From Planctomycetota bacterium (GTDB taxonomy: Bacteria > Planctomycetota > B15-G4 > SIAN01): 64,000 nt of DNA. Position 1 is the stretch's first letter; each line of letters opens with the position of its first letter. The stretch covers positions 1-64,000 of the forward strand of contig SIAN01000019.1 of NCBI GenBank assembly GCA_009691715.1, given 5' to 3'. Made by a program: the position numbers and the translations under genes. Below are positions 1 to 8,900 of the stretch, piece after piece. A model generated the notes under the pieces. The model was not told where the DNA came from, made no database searches, and was given only the letters and a program-made list of their open reading frames with translations.

Positions 1-2
1 AC

Positions 3-959
3 GCGCCGAAATGGGGCAACGAGCTGTTCGCGTGGAACGCGAAGGGGGCGCGCACGCGGCTGACGGAGCTCAATCCGTGGCTCGAGGAGCGGCGGCTCGG
101 CAAGCAGGAGGTGGTGCGCTGGAAGGCGCGCGACGGCCTCGAGATCGAGGGGCTGCTGGTGTGGCCGGTCGGGCGCAAGCCGGACGAGGAGGGGCCGAAA
201 GTGCCGCTGGTGGTGATCGTGCACGGCGGCCCCGAAGCGCATTACCGGAACGGCTGGATCACGCGCTACAGCGAGCCGGCGCAGGTGCTGGCGGGGCAGG
301 GCTACGCGGTCCTGCTGCCGAACTATCGGGCGAGCACCGGGCGCGGAGTCGAGTTCTCGATGCTCGATCACAAGGACCCGGCCGGGAAGGAGTTCGACGA
401 TCTCGTCGATGGGGTCGACTTCCTGGTGGCGAAGGGGCTGGTCGACAGCGCGCGGGTCGGGGTGACGGGCGGCAGCTACGGCGGCTACGCGTCCGGCTGG
501 TGCGCGACCAAGCACACGGCGCGGTTCGCGGCGGCGGTGATGGGCTTTGGCGTGGCGAACCTGCTGTCGATGTCCGGGACTTCGGACATTCCGGAGGAGC
601 ACTACCTCGTCCACCATCGGATGCACGTCTGGGAGAACTGGCAGCTCTTCCTCGAACGCAGCCCGATCTACTACGCGCCGCAGTGCAAGACCCCGATCCT
701 CATCCTCGCCGGCAAGGCCGATCCGCGCGTGCCGCCGTCGCAGTCGATGGAGCTCTATCGGTACCTCGAGGCGGCGGGTCACAAGGCCGCTCGGCTGGTT
801 CAGTACCCAGGTGAAGGCCACGGCAACGCGCGCGCCGCGAGTCGGCTCGACTACCACCTCCGACTGCTGCAGTGGTTCGACCACTACCTGAAGAGCGCCG
901 GCGGCGCGCCGCCGCCGATGGAGCTCGACTACTCCTTCATGGTGACCGGCAAGAACTGA
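3..959 (+). CDS. S9 family (prolyl oligopeptidase-like) peptidase, 3' part
   Basis: The reading frame is already open at base 3, so the beta-propeller and true start lie outside the window. What remains is the alpha/beta-hydrolase catalytic domain of an S9 serine peptidase. It shows the oxyanion-region HGGPEAH, the nucleophile elbow GGSYGGY with the catalytic Ser, an Asp candidate in AGKADPRVPPSQS and the His in GEGHGN. The enzyme would cleave short peptides, often after Pro or basic residues. Being partial, signal peptide and localisation cannot be judged. The gene converges on the next leftward gene, with a palindromic repeat between them. A second, unrelated-in-position S9 enzyme is at 53329-55431. 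Confidence 0.9.
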   Translation, partial: APKWGNELFAWNAKGARTRLTELNPWLEERRLGKQEVVRWKARDGLEIEGLLVWPVGRKPDEEGPKVPLVVIVHGGPEAHYRNGWITRYSEPAQVLAGQGYAVLLPNYRASTGRGVEFSMLDHKDPAGKEFDDLVDGVDFLVAKGLVDSARVGVTGGSYGGYASGWCATKHTARFAAAVMGFGVANLLSMSGTSDIPEEHYLVHHRMHVWENWQLFLERSPIYYAPQCKTPILILAGKADPRVPPSQSMELYRYLEAAGHKAARLVQYPGEGHGNARAASRLDYHLRLLQWFDHYLKSAGGAPPPMELDYSFMVTGKN

Positions 960-1051
960 CCCGGCATCCCGATTCGGGCTCGAAACGCCGGTCTGTTCCG
1001 CACCATCGATCAACCGACTCGTTCGTCGCAGCGGTCCCACGCCCGGCAGAG

Positions 1052-1100
1052 GTGACGAAACCGACGTTCGGTGTCTGGATCAGAATGTCGGTTTGGTCAC
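1052..1100. repeat. 49-bp imperfect palindromic repeat, copy 1
   Basis: Left arm GTGACGAAACCGACGTTCGG and right arm CAGAATGTCGGTTTGGTCAC flank the 9-base loop TGTCTGGAT. The arms can form a stem of up to 20 bp, with a G.G and a G.A mismatch and one G.U in RNA. The same element recurs at 22193-22241 with only three base differences. It sits between the 3' ends of two convergent genes, and its right end supplies the TGA stop (1097-1099) of the leftward gene. A bidirectional terminator or RNA 3'-end stabiliser is a plausible role; a REP-like or MITE-like element is the alternative. Confidence 0.85.
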
Positions 1101-2971
1101 CGGCCGGCGTCGGACTCCGGCTCGGAATCCTCGTCCGCCGACTGGGCATCCGCAAACCGATCGAGAGCTTCGGCGGCTGGATGCTGCGTCGCGAAGAACG
1201 GCGCGGTCGCGTCGCCGGCAAGATCGCTCCAGCAGCCGACTTCGCAGTCGCCACACGCCTGCTTCAAGAACTCCTCGTTCACCGCGGGCGACAACTGCTC
1301 GGCCAGGACCTTGGCGTCGCCTTCGGTCAGGCTGCTGCCGTCGGCGACGAGCGCCGCAACGATCGACTCCTGCAACGCGACCCGGCCAGTGCCGCGGGCC
1401 GGCGCCGACCGCGCGGCGATGACGGCATCCGCCAGTCGCAACGCCAGCGCGTCGTGCTCGCTCGACTTCGGTCGGCGCGCGGGAGCGACCACCTGCAGCG
1501 TCTCCGCCAGCAACAGCAAGAAGAGCTCGGCGAGATCGAGCCGCGCGAGGTCGCGCTTGGTCGGTGCAGCCAGCTCCAGAAACGCGCGCTCCTTCAGGCT
1601 CTGGCGGAACTCGGGATCGCCGACATCCGCGAGAATCGAGGGTGGCTCGAGTTGTTCCTGCGCCAGGAAGAACGAGCGCGCGACGAGGCCGAAGTAGAGC
1701 TCGTTGGCAGGCGCGCCCGCGCACGGCGACGCCGCCTCGGCATGCTCGGCCACCGCGTCGCCGGCAAAGGAAACGCTGTCGGGCCACGCCAACGCTTTGA
1801 GCAACGCCGCATGCTGCGACTCGCGGCGCAGCTCGTGCCAAAGGCCCATGTAGCTCGCCATGGCCGACAGGCGCGCGCGCAGCGGCGGGCGATCGAGCTT
1901 CGGCAGCGCGTGCTCGACCCACTCTTGCGCATCGGCACCCGAACGCGGCGCCGACACGCCGGCATCCAGCAGCTCGCCCGCGTCCAGGAACCAGGACGCG
2001 TATTCGCCGCGGCGGAAGAGTTGCTCCACCGGCTCGGGCGGCATCGTCATCACCAGCGGTGCAGAGCGCGGCGGTCGCGGCGCGAGCTTCACCGGCGCCA
2101 GCAGCGCGAGCGCTTGCTCCGCGTCCGGCGCGAGCGTGGTGCCCGCCGCCAGTCCGCGCTCGGCAGCGTCGGCGACCAGCCGCGCTGCCAGCTCGATCGG
2201 CACGCGCGCGAAGTCGATGCCGTCGACCTTCATCTCCTCCTGCATCTTCTCGATCGCCTTCTTGGTCTGCCGCGCCAGCACCAGCACGTCCTGGATGCCG
2301 GCGTGCACATGGAACACCACGTTCAGCACCGTCTGCGTGCCGTCGGGATTGCGCAAGCCGGCGAAGAGCGACGTCGTGCCAGTGCCATCGCAGCTCGCGA
2401 GCCACGCGAAGCCTTCGACGACGCGCGGCCGTTTTGCGTCGTCGGCCAGCGCGGCATCGACGGCCGCCTTGGCTTCCGCGGTGAGCGCCTTGGCGAGCAG
2501 CGGCTCGAAGAACAGCGGCGCCGGAGTGCCGGCCTTGACGCGGGCACGATCGAGTCGGGCGATCAGGCCGGGCTGCAGCGCCGCGGGCTGCGTGACGATC
2601 GCGTCGGCGATCGAGGCCGCGTCGGCCGGCGTCGCGACGAGGTAGGCGACGGCTTCGGCCAGATGGCGCTCGATGTCGGCCGGGACTTCGTTCGGCGCAG
2701 CCCGTGGCACGGGATCGGTGTTCGTCGCGCTCCGCCCGGCAGTCCGCGCCACCGCCAACCACTCGTGGTCCGGCGCAATCCGTTCGAGCAGTTCGAGCAG
2801 CCCCGACTGCTCGACCTCGCTATCGCTGTCGTCAAGCGCCTCCTCGATCGCGGCGACCAGCTCCGCCGGCTCGCAATCGTGCGTCCGCGCCTTCAGGTCG
2901 GCGTCGTTCAGCGGCGGAAACGCCGCAAGATCGTGAATCACCGCCAGGGGGTCGTCGGGCTGCTGGTCCAT
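1097..2971 (-). CDS. Unrecognised cytoplasmic protein, helix-rich, 624 aa
   Basis: The frame is long, balanced in composition and free of signal peptide or membrane segments, so it is very likely real, but I do not recognise a family. It is rich in Ala, Leu, Glu and Asp and reads as mostly alpha-helical. A cysteine cluster, CGDCEVGC, lies about 45 residues from the C-terminus and could bind a metal or form a disulfide. The acidic tail ends in a Ser/Asp/Glu-rich stretch. The ATG at 2971 gives an N-terminus starting MDQQPDDPL. The SDR gene upstream ends only 13 bases away on the same strand, so the two are probably cotranscribed. Its stop codon lies inside the 49-bp palindrome. Confidence 0.75.
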   Translation of the reverse strand: MDQQPDDPLAVIHDLAAFPPLNDADLKARTHDCEPAELVAAIEEALDDSDSEVEQSGLLELLERIAPDHEWLAVARTAGRSATNTDPVPRAAPNEVPADIERHLAEAVAYLVATPADAASIADAIVTQPAALQPGLIARLDRARVKAGTPAPLFFEPLLAKALTAEAKAAVDAALADDAKRPRVVEGFAWLASCDGTGTTSLFAGLRNPDGTQTVLNVVFHVHAGIQDVLVLARQTKKAIEKMQEEMKVDGIDFARVPIELAARLVADAAERGLAAGTTLAPDAEQALALLAPVKLAPRPPRSAPLVMTMPPEPVEQLFRRGEYASWFLDAGELLDAGVSAPRSGADAQEWVEHALPKLDRPPLRARLSAMASYMGLWHELRRESQHAALLKALAWPDSVSFAGDAVAEHAEAASPCAGAPANELYFGLVARSFFLAQEQLEPPSILADVGDPEFRQSLKERAFLELAAPTKRDLARLDLAELFLLLLAETLQVVAPARRPKSSEHDALALRLADAVIAARSAPARGTGRVALQESIVAALVADGSSLTEGDAKVLAEQLSPAVNEEFLKQACGDCEVGCWSDLAGDATAPFFATQHPAAEALDRFADAQSADEDSEPESDAGR

Positions 2972-2984
2972 CGGGCAGGCGCTC

Positions 2985-3770
2985 TCAGGAGGTCTTGCGG
3001 GCGAGGAGTCGGTTCATGAGCCAAGGCGCGAGGCCATTGACGAGGACCATCAGGCGGCCGGGCAGGCCGAGGACGAGGCGGTCGCGACGGCGCGCCATTG
3101 CGTGGACGATCCGGCGCGCGACGACCTCGGCCGAGAGCGTAAATGCGCTGCGGTAGTGGCGCGGGTGGTCACCGTAGATGCGCCGGTTCTCACCGAAGCG
3201 CGTCGCGGTCATGCCGGGCTCGACCTGCAGCACGTGGACGCCGTGGCGCGCCTCCTCGGCGCGCAACGCCTCGCTGAAGCTGCCGAGAGCCGCCTTCGTC
3301 ATGCAATAGGCGCCGATTGTCGGCAGCCCGCGGCGTCCGACCACCGAGCCAACGTTCACGACCAGGCCGCGCACCCGGCGCAGAGCCGGCAGCGCGCGCC
3401 GTGTCGCCGCGACGATCGCAAACAGGTTCACCGCGAAGAGGCGCTCGAACTCCTCGCCCGGCACATCGGCGAGGTTCGCCGTCACTCCGTAGGCGGCGTT
3501 GTTGACCAGCACGTCGAGCGCGCCCATCTCGGCGAGCGCGCGATCGACGAGCCGCTCGCCCGCCCCCGACTCGCCAAGCTCGATCGAGCACGCTCGCGCC
3601 CGGCCGCCCGCCGCACGGACTGCTGCCGCAGTCTCCGCAAGCCGCAAGGCGTCGCGTCCGGCGAGGAAGAGCTCGCAACCGTGGCACGCCAGCTCGTGCG
3701 CCAACGCGCGCCCGATCCCGCTGCTCGCTCCCGTCAGGAGAATCCGCTTTCCGGCGAACGGTCGTTCCAT
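2985..3770 (-). CDS. SDR family NAD(P)-dependent oxidoreductase
   Basis: Classical short-chain dehydrogenase of 261 aa, the usual size. The cofactor motif TGASSGIG is at residues 13-20, the NNAA motif near 90-93, and the catalytic set is Ser142, Tyr155 and Lys159 (YCMTK). The arginine and lysine around the glycine motif would allow NADP(H), but that is inference. The C-terminus is basic and hydrophobic, with a possible membrane-proximal helix (LMVLVNGLAPWLMNRLLA), as in the DltE/YqjQ-like SDRs. The substrate cannot be read from sequence. The next leftward gene starts 13 bases downstream. The ATG at 3770 begins MERPFAGKRILLTG, an ideal distance before the first beta strand. Confidence 0.9.
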   Translation of the reverse strand: MERPFAGKRILLTGASSGIGRALAHELACHGCELFLAGRDALRLAETAAAVRAAGGRARACSIELGESGAGERLVDRALAEMGALDVLVNNAAYGVTANLADVPGEEFERLFAVNLFAIVAATRRALPALRRVRGLVVNVGSVVGRRGLPTIGAYCMTKAALGSFSEALRAEEARHGVHVLQVEPGMTATRFGENRRIYGDHPRHYRSAFTLSAEVVARRIVHAMARRRDRLVLGLPGRLMVLVNGLAPWLMNRLLARKTS

Positions 3771-3832
3771 GACGGCCCATCTTGCCGGCCGCCGCGTCGC
3801 GCACGTCGTGCGCGTCCCGACAGCTTGCGCGG

Positions 3833-5689
3833 TCAGCGAATCTCGAACTCGAAGCCGTTGGACCAGGAGCCGTCCTTCTTTCTGCCACCGAGCTTGGGCC
3901 CGGCCAGCGCCTGCACCAAGAGGTCGAGCCCGGAGAGCGAGGGCTCGTCATCGATCTCGAACGCGAGGTCGAACCGATCGCTCGCGGCCCGCGACTCGAC
4001 CCAGACGATCGTGAACGAGAGGATCGCGAGCTCGCCGTCGTACGGCGGCGTCGGAATCGCGACGCTCGGCGGCAGGCCGGCGATGAGGACGATCCCGTCG
4101 CACGGATCGACGAGCGTCGTCCAGACGCCGCTCCCGCCGGGCGAGAAGTCGCCCTCGACGGAGGTCGTCGGCGTCCGCTGGAAGACCGCCTCGGTCGAGC
4201 CGAACGAGTTGCGCAGGGTGATCGTCGTCGGACCGGCGCGGCCGATCGGAAAGTCGAACGTGCACGTCGTCGTGGACGGCAGCTGCACGGCCTCGATGAC
4301 GGTCCCGTCGACCTCGATCTCGAACGCCGCTTCGCTACGGAATGCCGCGCCGGTCAGCGTGACGTTCGTCGTCACCTTGTAGTTGCCGCGATCGGGTGAA
4401 AGCGTCGTGGTCGTCGGCGGCACGCACTCGTAGCGCTGCACCGAACCTGTGTAGGCGTCGACCGGCCCGATCGCGGTGAGCAGCAGATCGACGATTCCGT
4501 CATGGTCGAGATCATGCGCCGGCCCGAGCGCGCAGCCGAGCCGTTCGCCCGCGGCGCCATCGACGAGCGAAAGATCGCGCGCGTCGGCTCCCGAGACCAG
4601 CCGCACGCCGCCATTCATGTTGCTGCCGCGATGCGGAAGCCCGATGAGGAGGTCGCCGACTCCGTCCGCGTTGAGATCACCGCCGTTCGCCAGCGCAATG
4701 CCGAGGCATTCGCCGCAGGCGCTGCCATTGAGGCGCGACAGCTCTGCTCCGGTCGCGCCGGAATGGACGTAGACGCGACCTTCCTGGCAGTTTCCGAACG
4801 CCCACGCGCCGATGGCGTAGTCGCCGACGCCATCGCCGTCGAGGTCGTCGAGCGCCGCTGCTGTCATGCCATAGAAATCGACGGCGAACGCCGACGTGTT
4901 CTCGCCGACGTGGCTCCAGAACGACGAGCCGTCCACGCCCGAGCGGAGGGTGGTGCGACCCGTGGTGATGCCGCTGCTGTTCTTCCAGAACGGCGCGGTG
5001 ACCAGCACGTCAGGCACACCGTCGCCGCTCAGGTCATCGAGCGGCTCGATCGCCCAACCGAGGCCGCTATCGGCCTGCACGCTGGTGTAGAAGTGGAGCT
5101 CGTTGCCCGACGCGCCGTCGTAGACGAAGTACGTACTCGCGCCCGGGGCGCCGACCGCGAACTCGCGCACGCCGTCGCGGTTGAGGTCCGCCAGTGCGGC
5201 GACCTCGGCCCCGAACGCCCCGCCCATCGCGGCGCCGACATGGATCCGCAGCACCGCGCCGGTCGCGCCCGATGCGATCCAGGCTTCGCCAGTCACCGCG
5301 CTCCCGGCGTAGTTCGGCATGCCCATGAGCAGCTCGCTCGTGCCGTCGCCGTCGATGTCGCCGAGCGCCGCGACCGCGAGCCCGAGCTGTGCGTCGCGGC
5401 CGGTGCCGCGCCAGATCTGGAGCGTGGCGCCGGTCGCTCCCGAGACGAGTTCGACCGCCCCATCGTGGGAGTCGACGTCGGTCGCGAAGGGCGAACCGAT
5501 CAGCAGGTCATCGACGCCGTCCGAATCGACATCGTCCACGACATCCAGCGCGTGGCCGAAGCCATCGAAGTCCGCATGACCGCGGACGGTCGCGATCCAC
5601 TCCTGCGCGGAGGCCGAGGCCGAGAGAGCGAAAAGCATGGCCGCGGAGCGGCACGACGCGATCGCGAGGCCTCGCAGCGGTTTCGTCAT
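3833..5689 (-). CDS. Secreted FG-GAP beta-propeller protein with IPT-like C-terminus
   Basis: Starting at the ATG at 5689 the 618-aa protein has a clear signal peptide (MTKPLRGLAIASCRSAAMLF, then an alanine-rich run ending SASAQ). Seven FG-GAP/integrin-alpha repeats follow, each with a calcium-loop pattern such as VDSDGVDDLLIG, IDGDGTSELLMG and LNADGVGDLLIG, enough for one seven-bladed propeller. After about residue 430 there is an IPT/TIG-like Ig segment (SPDRGNYKVTTNVTLTG) and a beta-rich tail. The role is likely extracellular adhesion or ligand binding; no catalytic motif is visible. A longer frame back to 5893 exists but lacks coding character. The Shine-Dalgarno position is occupied by a run of ten G residues. 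Confidence 0.85.
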   Translation of the reverse strand: MTKPLRGLAIASCRSAAMLFALSASASAQEWIATVRGHADFDGFGHALDVVDDVDSDGVDDLLIGSPFATDVDSHDGAVELVSGATGATLQIWRGTGRDAQLGLAVAALGDIDGDGTSELLMGMPNYAGSAVTGEAWIASGATGAVLRIHVGAAMGGAFGAEVAALADLNRDGVREFAVGAPGASTYFVYDGASGNELHFYTSVQADSGLGWAIEPLDDLSGDGVPDVLVTAPFWKNSSGITTGRTTLRSGVDGSSFWSHVGENTSAFAVDFYGMTAAALDDLDGDGVGDYAIGAWAFGNCQEGRVYVHSGATGAELSRLNGSACGECLGIALANGGDLNADGVGDLLIGLPHRGSNMNGGVRLVSGADARDLSLVDGAAGERLGCALGPAHDLDHDGIVDLLLTAIGPVDAYTGSVQRYECVPPTTTTLSPDRGNYKVTTNVTLTGAAFRSEAAFEIEVDGTVIEAVQLPSTTTCTFDFPIGRAGPTTITLRNSFGSTEAVFQRTPTTSVEGDFSPGGSGVWTTLVDPCDGIVLIAGLPPSVAIPTPPYDGELAILSFTIVWVESRAASDRFDLAFEIDDEPSLSGLDLLVQALAGPKLGGRKKDGSWSNGFEFEIR

Positions 5690-5695
5690 CGAACG

Positions 5696-5705
5696 CCCCC
5701 CCCCC
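5696..5705 (-). promoter_or_regulatory. G10 tract in the ribosome-binding region of the FG-GAP gene
   Basis: Ten consecutive C on the + strand (G on the mRNA) end six bases before the ATG at 5689, exactly where a Shine-Dalgarno sequence should be. The run itself could pair with anti-SD CCUCC. Homopolymer runs of this length are prone to slipped-strand changes, so spacing and translation of the surface protein could vary. Seen: the run and its spacing. Inferred: phase variation. Confidence 0.6.
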
Positions 5706-5929
5706 ACGAACATGCACGCCGCGGCATCGGACCCGCGGGCAGCGGGAAGGACGGCGTTCCTCGATCGTCTCGCAGCCGGCGATTCCTCGCGACCGGCTTG
5801 CGGGAACTGAACCCGATTCGCGGCGCTGGCTCCGCCACTTCGCGCGATTTGCATGTTCGACCGATCCGAAAGGAGAAACGATCCCTGGCGCACGATTCCG
5901 TGAGTTGGTGCTGGATTTCCGATCGCTCG

Positions 5930-8900
5930 TCAGCGCGCGACCTGCGAGCGCCCTCCGTCGATCGCACCCCGAACCGCCCGGCCCAATTGCGTTTCCACCT
6001 CAAGCGGATCCCCCGGAGATACGTCACCGAGAATTTTGCCTGGGAGCTCAATGGCGAGCGGCGTGCCGAAGTCGTCGCCGTGAGCCTCCGCTGCGGCCGC
6101 CGTCGATTCGCGCTCGGCGCGATGGAGACGGCGGCGCTTCCGCAGCGCGGTCACGGCGTCGGGCAAGGCGAACTGCTCGCCGTCCACGCCGGCGACGAAC
6201 CGCCCGCCGCGGATCTCCCCGCGCAGCTCCAGGCTCCGAAAGCAGCGGACCAGATCGCGCCACGGCACCGGGAGGCGCTCCCTGGCGACGACCCTCCGAA
6301 CCACCACACCCCAGCGGCGGAGCAGTTGGCGGGCGACGAATTCCACCGCCTGAATGTCGGGAGCCGCTGGCGGCGGCGCGCCGGTACCGACGCTGCGGAA
6401 GAGCGACCAGCGGCCGAGCGCGAGCACGGGGAGCCGGCGCCTGCTCGGCGGCACGATCAACTGCCGCAGGGCGCCAAAGCTGTCGCAGGTGATCGCCCCG
6501 CGCGCGACTAGTTCTTGCAAAGCACCTTCAAAGTGCGACTCGAGCAGGTGAGCGGCGCGCTGCAGGTCGCGTGGGAACATCGCCCCACCCTGGGCGAGCG
6601 CCTCGAGAACATCGCGCGCTGGGCCCGTGATGCCGTCGACGTCGGCCGGCGGCGCGAGCGCCCTCCAGCGCTCGAGGTCGCGCCGGGCCAGCAGCGCGAT
6701 CGGCGTCACCCGGATCGCCGCCGAGCCACTGCTCCAGAGCCGGCCCCACGCGAAGTCGCCGCTCATCGCCAACTGATCGAGCCACTCGCGGCGGAACACT
6801 TTCAGCCGGCGCGGCAGGACGTGGCGCTCCCACGCCGCGGCCGGCACCTCGTAGCCGGCCAACTGCTCGATCACGGTCTGCAGGCCCGCCGGTCCATCGA
6901 GCTGCGTCGCGGGCTCCGCGTGCTGCCATGCGGCGAGGAAGCGCTGGTAGTCGGCGATGCTGACCGCCTCGATCTCCTGGCGCAGCCGATCGAGCGTGTC
7001 GCGGTGGATGCGCGCCAGCAGTCGCCGCTCGCACCACGCCTGCCGGCCATCGAGCTGCGTGCGCAGCACGACGCCTTGCTGCTCCAACGCGAACAGGAGC
7101 GGAATCTCCTCGTCGGCCGGCTTCGCGTAGGGCCCGATCGCCTCGAGCCGCCCGCGCAGACGCACCAGCGGATCGGTCGGCCCATCGACCGCAACCCAGC
7201 GTCCCGCTTCGTCACGCACCCGCCCCGCCGCGCGAAGTTCCTCCAGCCACGCCTGCCACGGCACCGCCTCGGTGGCCGTGATCCAGCCCATCCAGAGCAG
7301 CGCCTCGTGCACCTCCTCGGCGGACTGCGGCGTCGGCCACGCCTCCTCGCGCACGCGCGCCACCGCATCGGGCGACAGCGCGCCGAGCGACTGCGATGCA
7401 TCGCGCGGCAGCGACCGACGCGACAGCACCGCCTGCGTGCGCCGCTCCTCCAACGGCGCGTCATCGAGGAACGCATACGGCCTCAGCGACAGCACGCCGC
7501 GCGCGAACGCCGACGGCTCGACCGTGTCGAGTGCGACCCGCTCGATCGCGCCGCTCTTCAGCTGGGTCAGCACCTCGATCAGCCCGTCGACGTCGAGCGC
7601 CTCGGTGAGGCAATCCTCCATCGTCTGCCGCACCAGCGGATGTTCCCACGGGATCTCGCGATCGCCCGGCGGCAGCGTCTCGCCGCACGCGATCGCCTGC
7701 GGGAATGCGCCCGCCAGCAGATCCTCCGCCCGCATCCGCTGCAGCGGCGCCGGCACGCGCTTGCCGTCGCGCGCGCGCTCCAGCACCAGCGAGCGCGTCG
7801 CGTTCCAGCGCCAGCGCGTCGGGAACATCGGCTGCGCCAGAATCGCCTGCGCCAGCAGATCGCGCACCGTCTCCGCACTCAGATAATCGAAGACCTCGGC
7901 CAGCGGAAAGCTGTGCATGGTGCCGAGGCTGATGACGATCGCGTCCTCGCCGGCGGCCGCCTGCAGTTCGAAACCGAAGCCGCGGCAGAAGCATTTGCGC
8001 AGCGCGAGTCCGTACGCGCGGTTGATCCGCGAGCCGAACGGCGCGTGCAGCACCAGTTGCATGCCGCCGCTTTCGTCGAAGAACCGTTCGAGCACGAGGC
8101 GGCGATGGGTCGGCACGCAGCCGAGCGCGTCGCGTCCGTCGCGGATCTGCTCGACGATCTGCTCCGCGGCTGCGTCGTCGACGGCGCATTCGGCGATCAG
8201 CCACTGCCTCGCGCCGGTCTCGCGCGCCTTCTGCCTGCTCTTGTTCGTGCGGGGATCGAGCAACCGCGCCACTTCTTCGCGCAGCTCGCCGACCGCCTCC
8301 GACAGCTCACGCGTGCGGCCCGGCGCCTCCGCGACCCAGAACGGCAGCGTCGGCGGCACCCCCTTGGCATCGATCACCCGCAGCGTCCCCCTCTCCTGCC
8401 GCACGATCTGCCACGACGTGTTGCCGAGCTGAAAGATGTCGCCGCCGCTGCTCTCGATGGCGAAGTCCTCGTGCACGGTGCCAACGAAAGTCCCTTCCGG
8501 TTCGAGCAACACCTGCCAGTCGGCGACGTCGGGGATCGCGCCGCCGGACTGCAACGCGACCAGCCGCGCGCGCTTGGTCGCCATCAACCGCCCGTTCACG
8601 CCGTCCTTGTGCAGCAGCGCGTGGCGGCCTTCGGTGTGCAGCGCGACCACCTTGTCGAAGTCCGCGCGTTCGAGGTCGCGGTAGTGCCACGCGCGCTTCG
8701 TCGCCGCGAAGAGTCCATCGAGCGACCACGCCTCGCCAACGCACGCCGCGACGATCTGCTGCGCCAGGATGTCGAGCGGCGCGACGCGATTCGGCGTCTG
8801 ATCGAGCTGGCGCGCCTTGACGGCGCGCAGCAGCGCCGCCGATTCGACCAACTCGTCGATCGTGACCGGGAAGAGGCGACCTTTCGGGATCTTGCGGATC

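Noticed and set aside
872..3019. Long rightward open frame of 715 codons
   Set aside because: It lies antisense to the 624-aa gene and its translation is Arg/Ala-rich shadow; part of it only reads through the palindromic repeat.
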